In this document: in pieces, positions 26,201-36,001 of the stretch
Layout of the letters: each line of letters starts with the position of its first letter
How positions within the stretch are numbered: position 1 is the first letter of the stretch
From: Parvularculaceae bacterium
Lineage (GTDB): Bacteria; Pseudomonadota; Alphaproteobacteria; Caulobacterales; Parvularculaceae
Direction of reading: 5' to 3'
Length of the DNA: 64,000 nucleotides
Assembly (NCBI GenBank): GCA_028284065.1
Contig: JANQSJ010000004.1
Coordinates: 248,001-312,000 of the forward strand
Program-made: the position numbers and the translations under genes
The notes under the pieces: model-generated
What the model was told of the DNA's origin: nothing
Database searches by the model: none
Seen by the model: only the letters and a program-made list of their open reading frames with translations

Positions 26201-27709
26201 CTATCTTCGATAGTCCAGCGGCGGCCGCCGGTCGCCGAGCAGCGCCTCGTATGTGAAATCTCCGCCTCGGCGTTCGTCGAATTCCTGTTTGGCGGCGACA
26301 ATCAAGTCCGGCGTTTCGTAAAGCTCAACCGCCGTCAGCGCCAACGCCTTGGCGGCGTTGGTCGCCCCCTTGAACCCGATGGAGTGGCCTGACGCAGCGA
26401 CCGCCTGCCAGGAATGGGCCGATGTGCCTGGCACCCAGGATGCGACGCGCAGGCCCACGGTGGGCGTCGCGATCGAGACGTCGCCGACGTCGGTGGAGCC
26501 GTATCCGAGCGAGACGGAGTAGGGGGTGATGTTCATCTGGTCGCCGAGTTTCGCCTTAGGCGCATCGAGGGTTGAATAGATCTTCTCCGCGAATGCGCGT
26601 TCTTCGTCCGTATACTTAACGCCGCCAACCTCGCGAAGTTTTGAATCGGCGATCTTCGCCAGCGTTTCGTTGACCAGGATCGGGTGATTGCCGTGGATGA
26701 TTTCCCACTCCACTTGCGTCCCGGTGCCTTCCGCAGCGCCGCGCGCCGCCGCCTCCAGCCGCGCCCAGATTTTGCGCACTTCCTTTGCTTCCGGGTGGCG
26801 CAGGTAATAAAAGACCTCTGCGAAATCGGGTACGACATTCGGGGCGCGCCCGCCACGAGTGATGACGTAGTGAATCCGTGTTTCCTGAGGCACGTGTTCG
26901 CGCATCAGGTTCACCATGTGATTCATCGCCTCGACCCCATCGAGGGCGGAGCGCGCCTTGTCAGGAGCCCCGGCGGCATGCGCCGAGACGCCTTTGAACC
27001 GAAACTTCGCCGAGCGATTGGCGAGGGTCGTGCGGGCTGCGGCGGAGTTTTCATCGTCCGCATGCCAATGGAGCGTCACGTCGACATCGTCGAACAGGCC
27101 CGCTCGAACCATATAGACCTTGCCCGAGCCGCCTTCTTCCGCAGGCGTTCCATAAAGGCGTACGACGCCCGGCGCGCCGGTCGCCTCAAGCCATTCCTTG
27201 ACGGCGATCGCCGCTTCCGCCGACGCAGCGCCAAAAAGATTGTGGCCGCAGGCGTGCCCCGCGAGCTTGCCCGGGATCGGCGACCGGTCGGGCACTGCGT
27301 CCTGATTGATGCCGGGAAGGGCGTCGAACTCGGCGAGAATCGCGATCGTTGGTCCGCCCTCGCCATACTCCGCGACAAAGGCGGTCGGAATATCTGCGAC
27401 GCCCTTTGTGATGCTGAAGCCAGCGTCGGCCATCATCTCTTGAAGAAGTGCGGACGATTTTTTCTCGCGATATCCGACTTCTGCGTATTCCCAGAGCTTG
27501 CGCGAGATTTCAGCCGTGCGCGCGCGGCGGCCTTCCACAAGGCCTGCGACGTCAACGCCGGTGGTCTCCGCATCCGCTGACCCGCCTTCGCCATCGGTGG
27601 CGACTGTCGCGGTCTCCGCCTCTGCCGTCGTCTGGGCGTGGGCGTCAACAGCGGCGATGACGCTCAATGAGGCCGCGATATAAAAGGCATAGCGAGTGAG
27701 GCGGCGCAT
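26201..27709 (-). CDS. Secreted M20 family amidohydrolase/peptidase
   Basis: 502-residue exported metalloenzyme. The signal peptide is at residues 1-26 (core YIAASLSVIAAV, cleavage after AHA), followed by an acidic, low-complexity linker. The M20D-type active site is LAGHACGHNLFGAAS, with the catalytic Glu pair in TPAEEGG. The dimerisation domain contains FKGVSAHAAGAPDKARSALD. Best relatives are AbgB-like aminobenzoyl-glutamate or aminoacyl-amide hydrolases. GGAG precedes the ATG at 27709. It lies about 90 bases after the kinase gene on the same strand and may share its transcript. The substrate is unknown. Confidence 0.88.
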   Translation of the reverse strand: MRRLTRYAFYIAASLSVIAAVDAHAQTTAEAETATVATDGEGGSADAETTGVDVAGLVEGRRARTAEISRKLWEYAEVGYREKKSSALLQEMMADAGFSITKGVADIPTAFVAEYGEGGPTIAILAEFDALPGINQDAVPDRSPIPGKLAGHACGHNLFGAASAEAAIAVKEWLEATGAPGVVRLYGTPAEEGGSGKVYMVRAGLFDDVDVTLHWHADDENSAAARTTLANRSAKFRFKGVSAHAAGAPDKARSALDGVEAMNHMVNLMREHVPQETRIHYVITRGGRAPNVVPDFAEVFYYLRHPEAKEVRKIWARLEAAARGAAEGTGTQVEWEIIHGNHPILVNETLAKIADSKLREVGGVKYTDEERAFAEKIYSTLDAPKAKLGDQMNITPYSVSLGYGSTDVGDVSIATPTVGLRVASWVPGTSAHSWQAVAASGHSIGFKGATNAAKALALTAVELYETPDLIVAAKQEFDERRGGDFTYEALLGDRRPPLDYRR

Positions 27710-27798
27710 TGGCGGCTCCAATTGTTCGACTGATTTTGAGGATGAGCGTACCGCATTCACGCTGGGAAACGAATTGTCTTGTGCGTTTTGCAAAGAGG

Positions 27799-30159
27799 CT
27801 ACCCGAAACACTCTTTGTATTCGTTTTGGATGATCTCCCAGTTGCCGGCGTCCACTTCCTGCAGCGCGCCCGCCGAGCGCATCGCGTCGGTCTGCCGCTC
27901 CATGTCTTTGATATAACCGCAGCTTCGGGCTTGATCTTCGCGCACGCGGTAATGGGACGCCATGAAATAGAGGTGCACCCAAACGCGACGCTGCTTGACC
28001 GGATCATCCGGCGCTTCTGCCGCCTCCCGGCGGTACCAGTCTCGAGCCTCCAGAAGCAGCGCTTCGGCTTCGTCAAAACGCCCTAGGCTTGAGAGCGGCG
28101 CCGTTATCTCCCCCTTGAATATGGTTCGGCTCAGCGCTGCGTTAGCGTCGTTCGGATCGGCCGCCGCAATCTGCTCTATTAGCGCGATTGCGCGCTCGAA
28201 CTGGGCGACCGCCTCCTCGTGTTTTTCATTAAGATAGAGCGCGTTTCCATACCGCCGATGGGCGCCCGCGCGTTCAATGTTCAAGGCGTTGTCCCCGCCG
28301 GAGAGCTCATACGCACGCTGAGCGTCGTCAAGCGCCGCCTTGTAAAGGGACTGCGCCTCGGGCCTTGTGTCCACGCCATTGAGGAGAGATAGAGCAAGCC
28401 GCGTGCGCGCGCGGCCCAAGAGTTGATCGATGCGCGGGTCGTCAGGCGCCTGCGCGCGCAACTCTTCGGCGTTTGCGATGACGTCTCGGGACTGCGCGCG
28501 CGCGGGCGCCTGGTCGTCATCCCGGTAGAGGAGCGTCGCCCGCTCGCTGCGCATTTCGAGCAAGGCAAGCGACAGGTCGAGGTCTCCGGGAGACGCCTCG
28601 AGGCCGCGCCGGAGGCGCTCTTCCGACTGCTCCAGCGCCGCTGCGGCTGCTGTCTCGTCGCTCATCGCGTCGACCCTCACTCTCGCAATCTGGAGATGGG
28701 CCTTGCCCAGCGCCAGAAGTACGTCGCGAGTCGGCGGCTCTTCAATCCGCATAAGGAGCGCAACCGCCTTGTCCAGATTGTCAAGCGCCGCCTCGGGCCG
28801 GCGAAGCGCGGCGCCGTCAGGGCTGCCGAGCACCCGGCCTAGCTCCAGATAACCCTCCGCCGTCTCGAGGATGAGGTCGGGCGCCGCGCCGTCATTCGCC
28901 GCGAGCTTGTCGAGATAGGCCTGCGCCGCCTCGACGACGATGCGGCGCGCGTTTGTCGCGCCCTGGAGGGGCGTAATCTCGCCATAGACGTCAAAGATCA
29001 TTGTTCGCGCGAGATTGCGAACGTCATTAAACCTCGCCGTCGCCTCAGCTTCCGCCCGTTCGGCGCGAACGAACAGCATTGCGAACGTGGCAAGGCCTGC
29101 AACGAGGCCAAGCGCCGCGAACGCGCCCGCCGCTACGGCGAAACGGCGGCGCCGGATGAATTTCAATGCCGCGTATCCAACCTCGCCGCTGCGTGCGGTC
29201 ACCGGCAGTCCCGCCCGCTCCTTGTCGAGATCATCCATCAGTACGCCAACGGAGGCATACCGCGCCGCCGGGTCTTCGGCGCTCGCTCGCGCTGCGATTG
29301 CGTCGAGGTCCTGGTTTGACGGCAATCCGTTCAGGAGATCGCTCAAGATGCGTCCAAGCGCGTAAATGTCGCCGAGCGTTGTCGCGTCTTCGCCGCGCGC
29401 GCGTTCCGGCGCCACATAGCCGCGGGTGGCCGTTCGGCGAGGTCCATCCTGATCAACTTCGGAACCGAGCGTCCGGGCGATGCCGAAGTCAATTACCTTT
29501 GCTGCGCCGGATTCCGAGACGAGGATATTGTTCGGCGATAAATCGCGATGGATCACCAGATTCTGATGCGCATATTGCACGGCCGCGCAGGCCTCGCGGA
29601 ACACATTGAGCCTTTCGGAAAGCTCGGGCGAAGCTGTGGCGAGCCAGTCGCCAAGCGGCTCGCCTTCAACATACTCCATGACAAAATAAGGAACGCCCGC
29701 ATCCGTTTCGCCGCCGTCATAGAGCTGCGCGACGCCAGGGTGCTTAAGCCTGGCGAGCGTCCGGCGCTCGGCGCGCAGACGTTCGGAGCGTTTCTTCGCG
29801 GCGCCGCCGCCGGTGACGAATTTCACCGCCACCTGGTGATCGAAGTCGCCAGCGTCGCGTTCGCCGAGATACACTGCGCCCATCCCGCCACGTCCGATGA
29901 GGCGCGTCAGCCGGTACGCGCCGACCCGGTCAGGGTGCGCATCGACGGCCGCGGTCGCGAATTCGGCGCCGGCGCCGGTGATTTTTACGCTGTCCGGCGT
30001 TGCGTCCGCATCAAGAAGCGCCAGCGTGCGCGCCATCAGGGCTTCGTCCTTGGCGGCTTCGCCTTCAATGAAGGCGCGACGGTCCGCCGACGCAATGTCA
30101 AAGGCGCGCTCGAGCAGTTGCAGCGCGGCGCTCTCCAGCGCGTCAGAATTCGTCGCCAT
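27799..30159 (-). CDS. Transmembrane Ser/Thr protein kinase with TPR-like C-terminal half
   Basis: 786-residue receptor-type kinase. The kinase domain is at about residues 83-320: glycine loop IGRGGMGAVYLGE, ATP-binding Lys113, catalytic loop HRDLSPNN with Asp206, DFG with Asp224 and an APE-like VAPERARG. The usual HRDLKP lysine is Ser208, a departure from the classical loop. A membrane helix spans about 340-364, and the outer 400 residues are helical, repeated pairs in TPR style. ATG 30159 has GAGG upstream and lies inside the end of the upstream sigma gene (17-base overlap). Kinases of this plan are habitually paired with the sigma factor type found here; the target is not evident. Confidence 0.9.
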   Translation of the reverse strand: MATNSDALESAALQLLERAFDIASADRRAFIEGEAAKDEALMARTLALLDADATPDSVKITGAGAEFATAAVDAHPDRVGAYRLTRLIGRGGMGAVYLGERDAGDFDHQVAVKFVTGGGAAKKRSERLRAERRTLARLKHPGVAQLYDGGETDAGVPYFVMEYVEGEPLGDWLATASPELSERLNVFREACAAVQYAHQNLVIHRDLSPNNILVSESGAAKVIDFGIARTLGSEVDQDGPRRTATRGYVAPERARGEDATTLGDIYALGRILSDLLNGLPSNQDLDAIAARASAEDPAARYASVGVLMDDLDKERAGLPVTARSGEVGYAALKFIRRRRFAVAAGAFAALGLVAGLATFAMLFVRAERAEAEATARFNDVRNLARTMIFDVYGEITPLQGATNARRIVVEAAQAYLDKLAANDGAAPDLILETAEGYLELGRVLGSPDGAALRRPEAALDNLDKAVALLMRIEEPPTRDVLLALGKAHLQIARVRVDAMSDETAAAAALEQSEERLRRGLEASPGDLDLSLALLEMRSERATLLYRDDDQAPARAQSRDVIANAEELRAQAPDDPRIDQLLGRARTRLALSLLNGVDTRPEAQSLYKAALDDAQRAYELSGGDNALNIERAGAHRRYGNALYLNEKHEEAVAQFERAIALIEQIAAADPNDANAALSRTIFKGEITAPLSSLGRFDEAEALLLEARDWYRREAAEAPDDPVKQRRVWVHLYFMASHYRVREDQARSCGYIKDMERQTDAMRSAGALQEVDAGNWEIIQNEYKECFG

Positions 30160-30703
30160 CAAGCGCCTCTTTCAGCCAGGCGCGGGTTGCGCGCCAGGCT
30201 CGTCGCACCGTCGCCTCCGACACGCCCATGACGCAGCCGATCTCTTCCGATGTCATGCCGCCATAATACCGCATCGTGACGATCTCCGCGCGTTGCGGGT
30301 CGATGGCCGCAAGGCGGATCAGAACTGTCTCTAGGCGTTGCGCCTCATAAGGGACATCGGCGGGCGTTTCCGCGTCCGGGGTGAGGGTCACTGTGATCTT
30401 TTGGCGTTTCTCCGCCCCCCTGCGCCGACCGGCGTCGATCAGCACCTGCCGCATCACCTTCGCGGCGATGGCGAGGAAGTGCGCCTTGTCCGAGACGCTC
30501 GCGGCGGGCGATGTAAGCAATCGCACAACCGCCTCATTGACTACATCGCCGACGGAAAAAGAGACCGGCCCGTCTTCGCGTCGCAGCAACGCGCCCGCGA
30601 TGCGCGACAGCTCCGCATGGGCGGCCTCATAGACCTCGGCGCGCGCATCCGCGTCTCCGGCGTTGGCTGCGCGCAGTCGCTCGATGAAGGCCGTCGGCGG
30701 CAT
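30143..30703 (-). CDS. ECF sigma factor, Sig-70_X6/TIGR02999 type
   Basis: 186-residue sigma-70-family protein of the group linked to Ser/Thr kinases. Region 2 shows VSFSVGDVVNEAVVRLL and AHFLAIAAKVMRQVLIDAGRRR, the hallmark of this group. Region 4 ends with MTSEEIGCVMGVSEATVRRAWRATRAWL, the DNA-reading helix-turn-helix. I start at ATG 30703; the open frame upstream is Arg-rich and unlike sigma factors. It overlaps the kinase gene by 17 bases, so the two are translationally coupled. The kinase probably controls the sigma factor by phosphorylation; that is inference from family behaviour. Confidence 0.9.
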   Translation of the reverse strand: MPPTAFIERLRAANAGDADARAEVYEAAHAELSRIAGALLRREDGPVSFSVGDVVNEAVVRLLTSPAASVSDKAHFLAIAAKVMRQVLIDAGRRRGAEKRQKITVTLTPDAETPADVPYEAQRLETVLIRLAAIDPQRAEIVTMRYYGGMTSEEIGCVMGVSEATVRRAWRATRAWLKEALDGDEF

Positions 30704-31226
30704 TCTCTCAGGCTGGTCCAGGGAAAACGCTCCAGGGCGACAGCGACGGCCGGGTCGCCAAGCGACGAGGCGGCGACGTGGGGAGACTAGCAGAAATCGG
30801 GCCGCGACCCATAATCCTGCATCACGCCTTATGGACCATCGGGAATTTTTGCCGCGCGCGACTGACCGGAAATCCTGCGCCGATACGCATTCTAGAATGT
30901 GGGGCAGTTCGCGTATGGCAGCGCTCCGCAATGTCGGGGAGGCGCGCCGTGGCCGCCGGAACCCGCGCAGCCGCCCGGTTTGAGAGAGGCCGGGCGGCAT
31001 GTTGCGCGCGTTTAGGGGAGGCGGCTGGAAGAAATGCGCCTGTGGTCCGGCTCCGCGTTGAGACCGCGTGTGGGTTCGGGCGTCCTCGACCGTAACGGCC
31101 GGTCATTCCCTGCGATCCCCTGGGGGAAGCCGTCGCGTCATGGGGGAGCGGTGACGGCCCTCGGTCGGCGCTATTGTCGCGTCGGTCGGGGGCCGCCCGG
31201 GGGCGCGCCCGTCTCGCCGTTCAGCG
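30704..31226. other. Gene-free region upstream of the ECF/kinase operon
   Basis: 523 bases without a supported gene. It lies between the start of the sigma gene and the 3' end of the TadG-like gene, so it should hold the sigma promoter. I see a 12-base perfect palindrome at 30888-30899 and a 9-base-pair GC hairpin at 30970-30998. Neither has enough support to name. Confidence 0.45.
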
Positions 31227-32558
<1,332 letters not shown>

Positions 32559-32620
32559 TCGGTCGGCTCCCCAATAATCGCCAAACTGACCGTCCCGACG
32601 ACTAGTCTGTTCTTTCGTGC

Positions 32621-32635
32621 TTAAACTTACGTTTA
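32621..32635. promoter_or_regulatory. CtrA-box-like site upstream of the tadG-like gene
   Basis: TTAA, seven bases, TTTA: one base away from the CtrA consensus TTAA-N7-TTAA. It lies 63-77 bases upstream of the tadG-like start, a promoter-compatible position, in an AT-rich patch. CtrA control of pilus genes is known in Caulobacter. A single one-mismatch site can occur by chance. Confidence 0.3.
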
Positions 32636-32743
32636 GATTGAAGGTAAATTTTTTCGGTCACGAACGCTCGCCGCGCCAACATCCGATCACCGAACATCTT
32701 CAAATAATCGATGTCGCCGCTCGCAGCCGCCTAGACCTAAAGA

Positions 32744-32771
32744 AAAACGCCCTGCTTTCGCAGGGCGTTTT
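32744..32771 (-). terminator. Intrinsic terminator of ctrA
   Basis: Perfect 12-base-pair stem (AAAACGCCCTGC paired with GCAGGGCGTTTT) with a GAAA tetraloop when read on the minus strand, followed by more T-rich sequence. It begins about 48 bases after the ctrA stop. This is the clearest intrinsic terminator in the window. Confidence 0.9.
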
Positions 32772-32818
32772 GTGATTTCCAGCTTTTCTGGCTGGCGTCG
32801 CCGGCCAGGAGGAGGGCG

Positions 32819-33511
32819 TTACGCAGCTTTTTCCTCGGCGGGATCGCGCAGCACGTAGCCGCGACCCCATACGGTCTCGATATAGTGCTCGCCGCTTGTC
32901 GCCGCAGCGAGCTTCTTGCGCAGCTTGCAGATGAAAACGTCGATGATCTTGAGTTCCGGTTCGTCCATGCCGCCATAGAGATGATTCAGGAACATCTCCT
33001 TTGTCAGGGTCGTGCCCTTGCGAAGCGACAGAAGCTCGAGCATCTGATATTCCTTACCCGTCAGGTGGACGCGCTGGCCTGCGACCTCGACGGTCTTGGC
33101 GTCTAGATTGACGGTGAGCGAGCCAGTGGTGATGACTGACTGCGAATGCCCTTTGGAGCGGCGGACAATTGCGTGGATGCGGGCGACAAGTTCGTCCTTG
33201 TGGAACGGCTTTGTCATGTAGTCATCGGCGCCGAAGCCGAGTCCGCGAACTTTCGTTTCAATGTCGCCCTGGCCGGTAAGGATGAGGATGGGCGTATTCA
33301 CCTTCGACACGCGCAGTGATTTCAGCACGTCAAAGCCCGTCATGTCAGGCAGGTTAAGGTCAAGGAGGATAATATCGTAGTCGTAGACTTTGCCGAGATC
33401 GACGCCCTCTTCGCCGAGATCCGTCGTGTAAACGTTGAAGCCGTCAGACTTCAGCATAAGCTCGATGCTCTGGGCGGTCGCCCCGTCATCTTCAATCAGC
33501 AAAACCCGCAT
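32819..33511 (-). CDS. ctrA: Cell-cycle response regulator CtrA
   Basis: 230-residue OmpR-type response regulator, the master cell-cycle transcription factor of many alphaproteobacteria. The receiver opens MRVLLIEDD, with phospho-acceptor Asp51 in [11 protein letters not shown] and the switch Lys in [14 protein letters not shown]. The winged-helix domain contains [17 protein letters not shown] and the DNA-reading [15 protein letters not shown], nearly identical to Caulobacter CtrA. The protein ends EEKAA; a C-terminal Ala-Ala is required for ClpXP removal of CtrA at the G1-S step in Caulobacter. ATG 33511 has GGAGA upstream. It is transcribed away from mraZ. Two GANTC sites lie about 215-240 bases upstream of the start. 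Confidence 0.97.
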   Translation of the reverse strand: MRVLLIEDDGATAQSIELMLKSDGFNVYTTDLGEEGVDLGKVYDYDIILLDLNLPDMTGFDVLKSLRVSKVNTPILILTGQGDIETKVRGLGFGADDYMTKPFHKDELVARIHAIVRRSKGHSQSVITTGSLTVNLDAKTVEVAGQRVHLTGKEYQMLELLSLRKGTTLTKEMFLNHLYGGMDEPELKIIDVFICKLRKKLAAATSGEHYIETVWGRGYVLRDPAEEKAA

Positions 33512-33723
33512 GGCCCTACGTCTCCCGGTTCGGCGCCAACGCGCTGCGGCGCGCGTGGGCATTCGAGCAATTCCCTTAAACAATGCTTAGGCTGATTTAC
33601 TTTCATAAAGGTTAACCGCGTTAAGGCGGATGAACGAAACGTCAGCGCGCTGATGTGAATGCGGAAACTTAGAAACGCCCCAGACAGGCATGCGCGACGT
33701 TCGGGTGGCGGTCTGCTGTTGCG

Positions 33724-33753
33724 GACTCCAACGCTTCGGACGCTAACTGATTC
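33724..33753. promoter_or_regulatory. Pair of GANTC (CcrM methylation) sites upstream of ctrA
   Basis: GACTC at 33724-33728 and GATTC at 33749-33753, 25 bases apart. In Caulobacter the ctrA P1 promoter carries a GANTC site whose hemimethylation after fork passage sets the timing of transcription. The sites are seen; their role here is inferred. Confidence 0.4.
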
Positions 33754-33854
33754 GAAACCATTACGCCTGAGCTTCCGGCCAGCAGTCGTTGCAGGTTCGA
33801 AAAAGGCGTTGAAACAGTCGCTTCACGCCGGTGGGATGGCGTTGGCGGGACCGT

Positions 33855-33883
33855 TTGACGAGACGGTCTCGCCCGTGATATCC
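33855..33883 (+). promoter_or_regulatory. Possible sigma-70 promoter for the mraZ operon
   Basis: TTGACG at 33855-33860 is a good -35 element. After 16-17 bases comes GATATCC (around 33877-33883), a weak -10. It lies about 160 bases before mraZ. Alphaproteobacterial promoters diverge from this consensus, so confidence is low. Confidence 0.25.
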
Positions 33884-33964
33884 CGAATATTGTCTTAACA
33901 TCCCGGTCTGGCCCAATTGGAGCTTTCGCGGCCCACATGACGCCGCGTCGGCCCGAAGGGCGTT

Positions 33965-33989
33965 TGCGAGCCGATGGGACGTTTCGGGA
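33965..33989 (+). promoter_or_regulatory. Candidate MraZ operator (three TGGGN-like repeats)
   Basis: TGCGA (33965), TGGGA (33975) and CGGGA (33985) recur at exact 10-base steps, each separated by 5 bases. In E. coli MraZ represses its own operon by binding TGGGN direct repeats separated by 5 bases. Two of the three copies here carry one mismatch. The position 57-81 bases upstream of the mraZ ATG fits autoregulation. Confidence 0.5.
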
Positions 33990-34045
33990 CTGAAACGCGC
34001 GTTGCCGGCGCGGCTGCGCCGGATTCGGGGAGAGGCGAGAGGTGC

Positions 34046-34552
34046 ATGCTCATATCCGCCAGCCGTTCGGGCGCGTCCTCATTCCTCGGGGCGCATGCGA
34101 ACAAGGTCGACGCCAAAGGCCGCGTGCAGGCGCCGGCCGATTTTCGCAAGGCGCTCGACCTTGTGGCCTTCAATGGTTTCTTCTGCGTTCCGTCCCTGGA
34201 AGGGGCGCATCTGGATTGCGGCGGTCCGGACTATATCGAGGGCCTGAAGGCGAGCATCGCCGCGCTCGACCCATTCGATCCGGATCGGCGGGCGCTGGAG
34301 ATCGCGCTGCTCGGCCAGGCGCGCCCCATCGCCTTCGATCAGGACGGCCGGTTCATATTGCCAAAGGAGCTTCGTCAGCACGCGCGCATCGAGGATCGCG
34401 CGAAGTTCGTTGGCCTCGGCGACACGTTTCAGATTTGGCGCGAGGACGGCGCGGAGGAGACGATCGCCGATCACAGGGAAACGGCGCGCGCGGCATTGCG
34501 TCGATTACGCAATCCAGGGGCGCCGGCCGCGGCGGCGGAGCTCGACACGTGA
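34046..34552 (+). CDS. mraZ: Transcriptional regulator MraZ
   Basis: 168-residue AbrB-like ring-forming DNA-binding protein, usually the first gene and autorepressor of the dcw operon. The two MraZ repeats are visible: FLGAHANKVDAKGRVQAPADFR near the N-terminus and IAFDQDGRFILPKELRQHARI in the second half, each with the Asp-x-x-Gly-Arg turn. I use ATG 34046, where family similarity begins; an in-frame ATG at 33974 would start inside the presumed operator. The stop overlaps rsmH (GTGA). Confidence 0.93.
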   Translation: MLISASRSGASSFLGAHANKVDAKGRVQAPADFRKALDLVAFNGFFCVPSLEGAHLDCGGPDYIEGLKASIAALDPFDPDRRALEIALLGQARPIAFDQDGRFILPKELRQHARIEDRAKFVGLGDTFQIWREDGAEETIADHRETARAALRRLRNPGAPAAAAELDT

Positions 34553-35559
34553 GCGGCGACAGCCCCCACGCGCCCGTATTGCTGCAGGAGGCGATGGCCG
34601 CCCTTTCGCCTTTGCGCGGCGGCGTGTTCTTAGATGGCACGTTTGGCGCTGGCGGCTATTCGCGCGCGATGCTTGACGCCGGCGCGCGCGTTTTCGCCTT
34701 TGATCGCGATCCGACCGCTATCGCGCGCGCGGCGGAATGGGCCGCAGCGTATGGCGACCGACTAACGGCGGTAGAGGCGCCCTTCGCTGATCTCGAGATG
34801 GAGCTTCAGCGCCGTGATGCCCCGCCCCTCGACGGCGCGGTCTTCGACCTCGGGGTCTCCTCCATGCAGTTCGATGAATCGGACCGGGGGTTCTCGTTTC
34901 GCGCGGACGGCGCGTTGTCCATGCGCATGGACGGGGGGCGGCCGAATGCGGCCGACATCGTCAATCAAGCGGGCGTTGAAGACTTGGCGATGATTCTCCG
35001 GGCGTTCGGTGAGGAGCGCTTTGCCGGCCGCATCGCCAAGGCCATCGCCGTCGCACGGGCGCAGGCGCCTATCCGATCGACGCTGCGGCTCGCAGACATC
35101 ATAGAGGCGGCGCAGCCGAAGGGCCCGCCGAACCGCATTCACCCCGCGACGCGCGCATTTCAGGCGCTGCGGGTGTTCGTGAATGACGAGCTCGGACAAT
35201 TGGCGCGCGCCCTAGCTGCGTGCGAGCGCGCGCTCGCGCCGGGCGGCCGCCTTGTCGTCGTCACCTTCCATTCGCTTGAGGACCGGATCGTTAAGCGCTT
35301 CATCGCGGCTCATGCTGGCGGCGCCGGAGGGCGCGGGTCACGGCATGCGCCGATTAGCGTCGCCGCGGAGGCGAGTTTTGAGCCGATCAACAAGAAACCA
35401 GTGACGCCAGGCGACGGTGAAGTCGCCGCCAATCCGCGCGCGCGATCAGCGAAGCTGCGCGCCGCCCGCCGGACGGCCGCGCCGGCGCTGGCGCTCGACC
35501 CCGCCGTCTATTTCGCGCCGCCGCCCGCGCCATCGCTTGAAGCTTACTGGAGCCATTAG
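34549..35559 (+). CDS. rsmH: 16S rRNA m4C1402 methyltransferase RsmH (MraW)
   Basis: 336-residue SAM-dependent enzyme that N4-methylates C1402 in the 30S decoding centre. HAPVLLQEAMAALSP opens the protein, with the SAM site FLDGTFGAGGYSR, the acidic FDRDP and FDLGVSSMQFDE following. The C-terminal HSLEDRIVKRF is diagnostic. The GTG start at 34549 overlaps the mraZ stop by 4 bases, so no separate ribosome site is needed. It is the second gene of the division cluster, its standard place. Confidence 0.95.
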   Translation: MSGDSPHAPVLLQEAMAALSPLRGGVFLDGTFGAGGYSRAMLDAGARVFAFDRDPTAIARAAEWAAAYGDRLTAVEAPFADLEMELQRRDAPPLDGAVFDLGVSSMQFDESDRGFSFRADGALSMRMDGGRPNAADIVNQAGVEDLAMILRAFGEERFAGRIAKAIAVARAQAPIRSTLRLADIIEAAQPKGPPNRIHPATRAFQALRVFVNDELGQLARALAACERALAPGGRLVVVTFHSLEDRIVKRFIAAHAGGAGGRGSRHAPISVAAEASFEPINKKPVTPGDGEVAANPRARSAKLRAARRTAAPALALDPAVYFAPPPAPSLEAYWSH

Positions 35560-35561
35560 GA

Positions 35562-35942
35562 ATGCGACTTTCTTTGTTTGTTCTGTGCGTCCTCCTCTTC
35601 GCCGCCGCCGCCGGGCGCTATCATGCCGAAGCGGGCCTGAGAGCCGTTGAGCGGGAAATCGCTTCGCTTGAAGCGCGCCGCGAGGCGAGTGCGCGCGAGA
35701 TTCAGATGCTGCGGGCTGAAATTGCGTCCTTGGAGAACCCTGACCGGCTGGCCGACCTGGCGGCGGCGCATACGGAGCTTAGGCCGCTTTCGAGCGCGCA
35801 ATTTCTGACGGCGGATGATTTCATGATCGCGTTTGGACGCAATGAGACCTTGGAGGGCGCTGAAAGCGGCGGGCGCGAAACGCCGATCCGCGATGCCGCG
35901 CCGACTGCTTTGGCGGCCGCCGGCCCTTCTGCGTTGAATTAA
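35562..35942 (+). CDS. ftsL: Cell-division protein FtsL
   Basis: 126-residue bitopic inner-membrane protein of the divisome. One membrane helix spans residues 3-18 (LSLFVLCVLLFAAAA), followed by a coiled-coil stretch rich in Glu, Ala and Leu (residues 25-62), with NPDRLADLAAAHTELRPL marking the FtsL family end of the coil. It is expected to bridge FtsQ and FtsW/FtsI. It follows rsmH after 2 bases; GGAG inside the end of rsmH serves as ribosome site. Sequence identity in this family is always low, so position supports the call. Confidence 0.85.
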   Translation: MRLSLFVLCVLLFAAAAGRYHAEAGLRAVEREIASLEARREASAREIQMLRAEIASLENPDRLADLAAAHTELRPLSSAQFLTADDFMIAFGRNETLEGAESGGRETPIRDAAPTALAAAGPSALN

Positions 35943-36001
35943 AGATCGCCGTTTAGACGACGAGGAGCGCGCCGTCCTCAGTACATTAAACAGAGACGCA
36001 G

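Larger units (their letters stand above)
33512..34045. other. Divergent control region between ctrA and mraZ
   Basis: 534 bases with no supported gene, holding promoters for ctrA (minus) and the division cluster (plus). It contains two GANTC sites (33724-33728, 33749-33753), a TTAACC patch with TTAA-N5-TTAA spacing (33612-33624), a possible sigma-70 pair at 33855-33883, the MraZ-box-like array at 33965-33989 and a further GANTC at 34022-34026. Confidence 0.6.

Noticed and set aside
30888-30899. 12-base perfect palindrome CATTCTAGAATG upstream of the ECF/kinase operon
   Set aside because: Palindromes of this size are expected many times by chance in 64 kb; no known operator matches.
30970-30998. 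9-base-pair GC hairpin downstream of nothing in particular
   Set aside because: No T-run, no adjacent gene end and a long loop, so neither a terminator nor an RNA gene is supported.
33612-33624. TTAA-N5-TTAA near ctrA, considered as a CtrA autoregulatory box
   Set aside because: Spacing is 5, not the required 7, so it does not fit the CtrA consensus.
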